Source: Cucumis sativus (lineage: Eukaryota; Streptophyta; Magnoliopsida; Cucurbitales; Cucurbitaceae). Taken from it: DNA of 64,000 nucleotides. The stretch lies in assembly GCF_000004075.3 (NCBI RefSeq), contig NC_026656.2:17928607-17992606 (forward strand), written 5' to 3'. The notes beneath the pieces are model-generated. The model was given only the letters and a program-made list of their open reading frames with translations, did not search any database and was not told the origin of the DNA. The translations under genes and the position numbers were made by a program. Positions 62,988 to 64,000 of this stretch are shown here, in pieces; position 1 is the first letter of the stretch, and every line of letters starts with the position of its first letter.

Positions 62988-63347
62988 TCACTTGATATCA
63001 ACTGCTTTTAAGCTTGCCATGTATGTCAGATAAATGGTCCATATATATGCAAATGAACTGTTGGCCAATGGCTGCAAAATCAATGTTTCAAGATCGAATA
63101 GTTACAAAAGGAGCAGATAATTAACGATGTTAACCGATCATAACAGAGATTCAGTGCAGTATCTCATCTCTGATATGTGATTCCTTTATTGTGTCTGTAT
63201 GCAATGAGTACTTAGTACATACCTGTAGATGAACGGGTATAAATTTATATGTGAGAAAATCGCAGACTGGCCAAAACAAAACTCCGTTTAACAATGTTGG
63301 AAGCAAATCACGCTTTAATCTAGCAGCAATCTCGCTGCCACTTTCAC
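62988..63347 (-). CDS. Mpv17/PMP22-family membrane protein, C-terminal part only
   Basis: The last two exons of a minus-strand gene, 63347-63223 and 63071-62988, joined in frame. They contain the family core: RLKRDLLPTLLNGVLFWPVCDF, then YKFIPVHLQPL, then YIWTIYLTYMASLK, ending VDIK. The WP and the W..Y.T pattern are diagnostic of the Mpv17/PMP22/Sym1 family, small four-helix proteins of peroxisomal, mitochondrial or plastid membranes thought to form metabolite channels. The N-terminal exons must lie beyond the window; the first exon seen starts within a codon (two bases completing it). Which organelle cannot be told from this part. Confidence 0.85.
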
Positions 63348-63814
63348 CTGAATTTGGACATAATGCATTCAGAATTGTACACGAACCTAATACGAGTGGT
63401 ATAATATAGTGTTACAAAACTATAAATAATATTGTTCACGGATTATGAGAACCACATGGATTATTTGACAAAAATCATAAATCATCCACTGAACATACTT
63501 TGAGAGAATGGTGGTTTGATTTTAAGGAAGGTTCTAAGTCTGTAAAAGCCAGTAGGACTAAATGATGACTGCAACTGGGAGATTACGGATTTCAGCAGAA
63601 AAGACCCAAAATTAGCAGATAATTAAAATTTCTTCATGGCCCACATTGTATTAATGTTTCCATGAGCTGAGAAAGCTGAAGTTGGAAAAAAAAAAGACAA
63701 AAGAAGACCAGACCAAACATATTCAGCTTCCAACGTCCAAGCAACACATGTTTGGTCAGCTTGAATTCACAATTTTCCATCCTCAATAAAAGTAAGTCGA
63801 TCGGATCATTTTGA

Positions 63815-64000
63815 TTCGTTTTGGTTGGTTCCAGTTTCCATGAAGTTGGTTGTTGTAACAGTTTTTAATTTCTTCAACTAATCTGACTCCTTGGCGTTGG
63901 ACCTATTGGTTCAATCTAATGTCAAAGAGACCAAATATACTTGTAGGAGAATGGAAAATTGGCACCGAAACCGACTTCTAGGAAAACGGAACCAAACACA
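63815..64000. repeat. Long imperfect inverted repeat at the window edge
   Basis: The left arm from about 63817 (contains TTGGTTGGTTCC, GTTTCC, GAAGTTGGTT) pairs with the right arm ending at 64000 (reverse complement contains TTTGGTTCC, TTTTCC, GAAGTCGGTT). Pairing continues inward for about 65-75 bases with scattered mismatches, leaving a short loop. It lies in the expected intron region of the Mpv17-like gene and may extend past the window. Confidence 0.55.

Overview
The window is AT-rich nuclear DNA from a flowering plant. Every gene has GT-AG introns and reads as a eudicot family member. Several small repeats resemble ones I associate with Cucurbitaceae (cucumber/melon relatives), but that placement is inference from memory. 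There is no sign of bacterial, organellar or viral DNA, and no intact retrotransposon.

Layout, left to right. (1) 53-9006: a divergent housekeeping pair, a mitochondrial circularly permuted GTPase (DAR GTPase 2/SIN2-like, minus) and a CSA/ERCC8-like WD40 protein (plus), separated by a 1.1 kb shared promoter. (2) 10998-17025: a single-exon F-box/kelch-type gene and a complete subtilisin-like protease whose only intron is bounded by direct repeats. (3) 22288-23830: an armadillo-repeat protein. (4) 32036-32920: the strigolactone receptor D14, with Ser97, Asp218 and His247 at canonical positions. (5) 41119-42733: a class II RSL bHLH transcription factor of root-hair growth. (6) 51683-54522: adenine phosphoribosyltransferase with a spliced-on transit peptide. 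(7) 57054-57776: a ZAT10/AZF-type two-zinc-finger repressor. (8) 58771-61713: a QWRF/AUG8-family microtubule protein. (9) 62988 to the window end: the 3' part of an Mpv17/PMP22 gene. I rebuilt exon structures by hand; all complete genes close in frame from ATG to stop.

The genes do not form a pathway. The gene set does match linkage groups I recall from Arabidopsis: APT1, ZAT10, RSL4 and CSA-1 on chromosome 1, and Mpv17, QWRF, AZF3, RSL5 and an F-box gene around At5g43140-43190. It is therefore best read as a conserved eudicot block into which other genes have been interleaved. About half of the window is gene-poor, mainly 23.8-32.0, 32.9-41.1 and 42.7-51.7 kb.

Most interesting non-genic signals: an exact mitosis-specific activator element in the QWRF promoter; an orphan CpG/GC-rich patch with a G-box cluster and a 46-codon reading frame at 46.6-47.2 kb; a MITE-like element in the D14 promoter; a SINE-like element in a CSA intron; and a long imperfect hairpin at the right edge. 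I did not find a convincing wholly new biological system.
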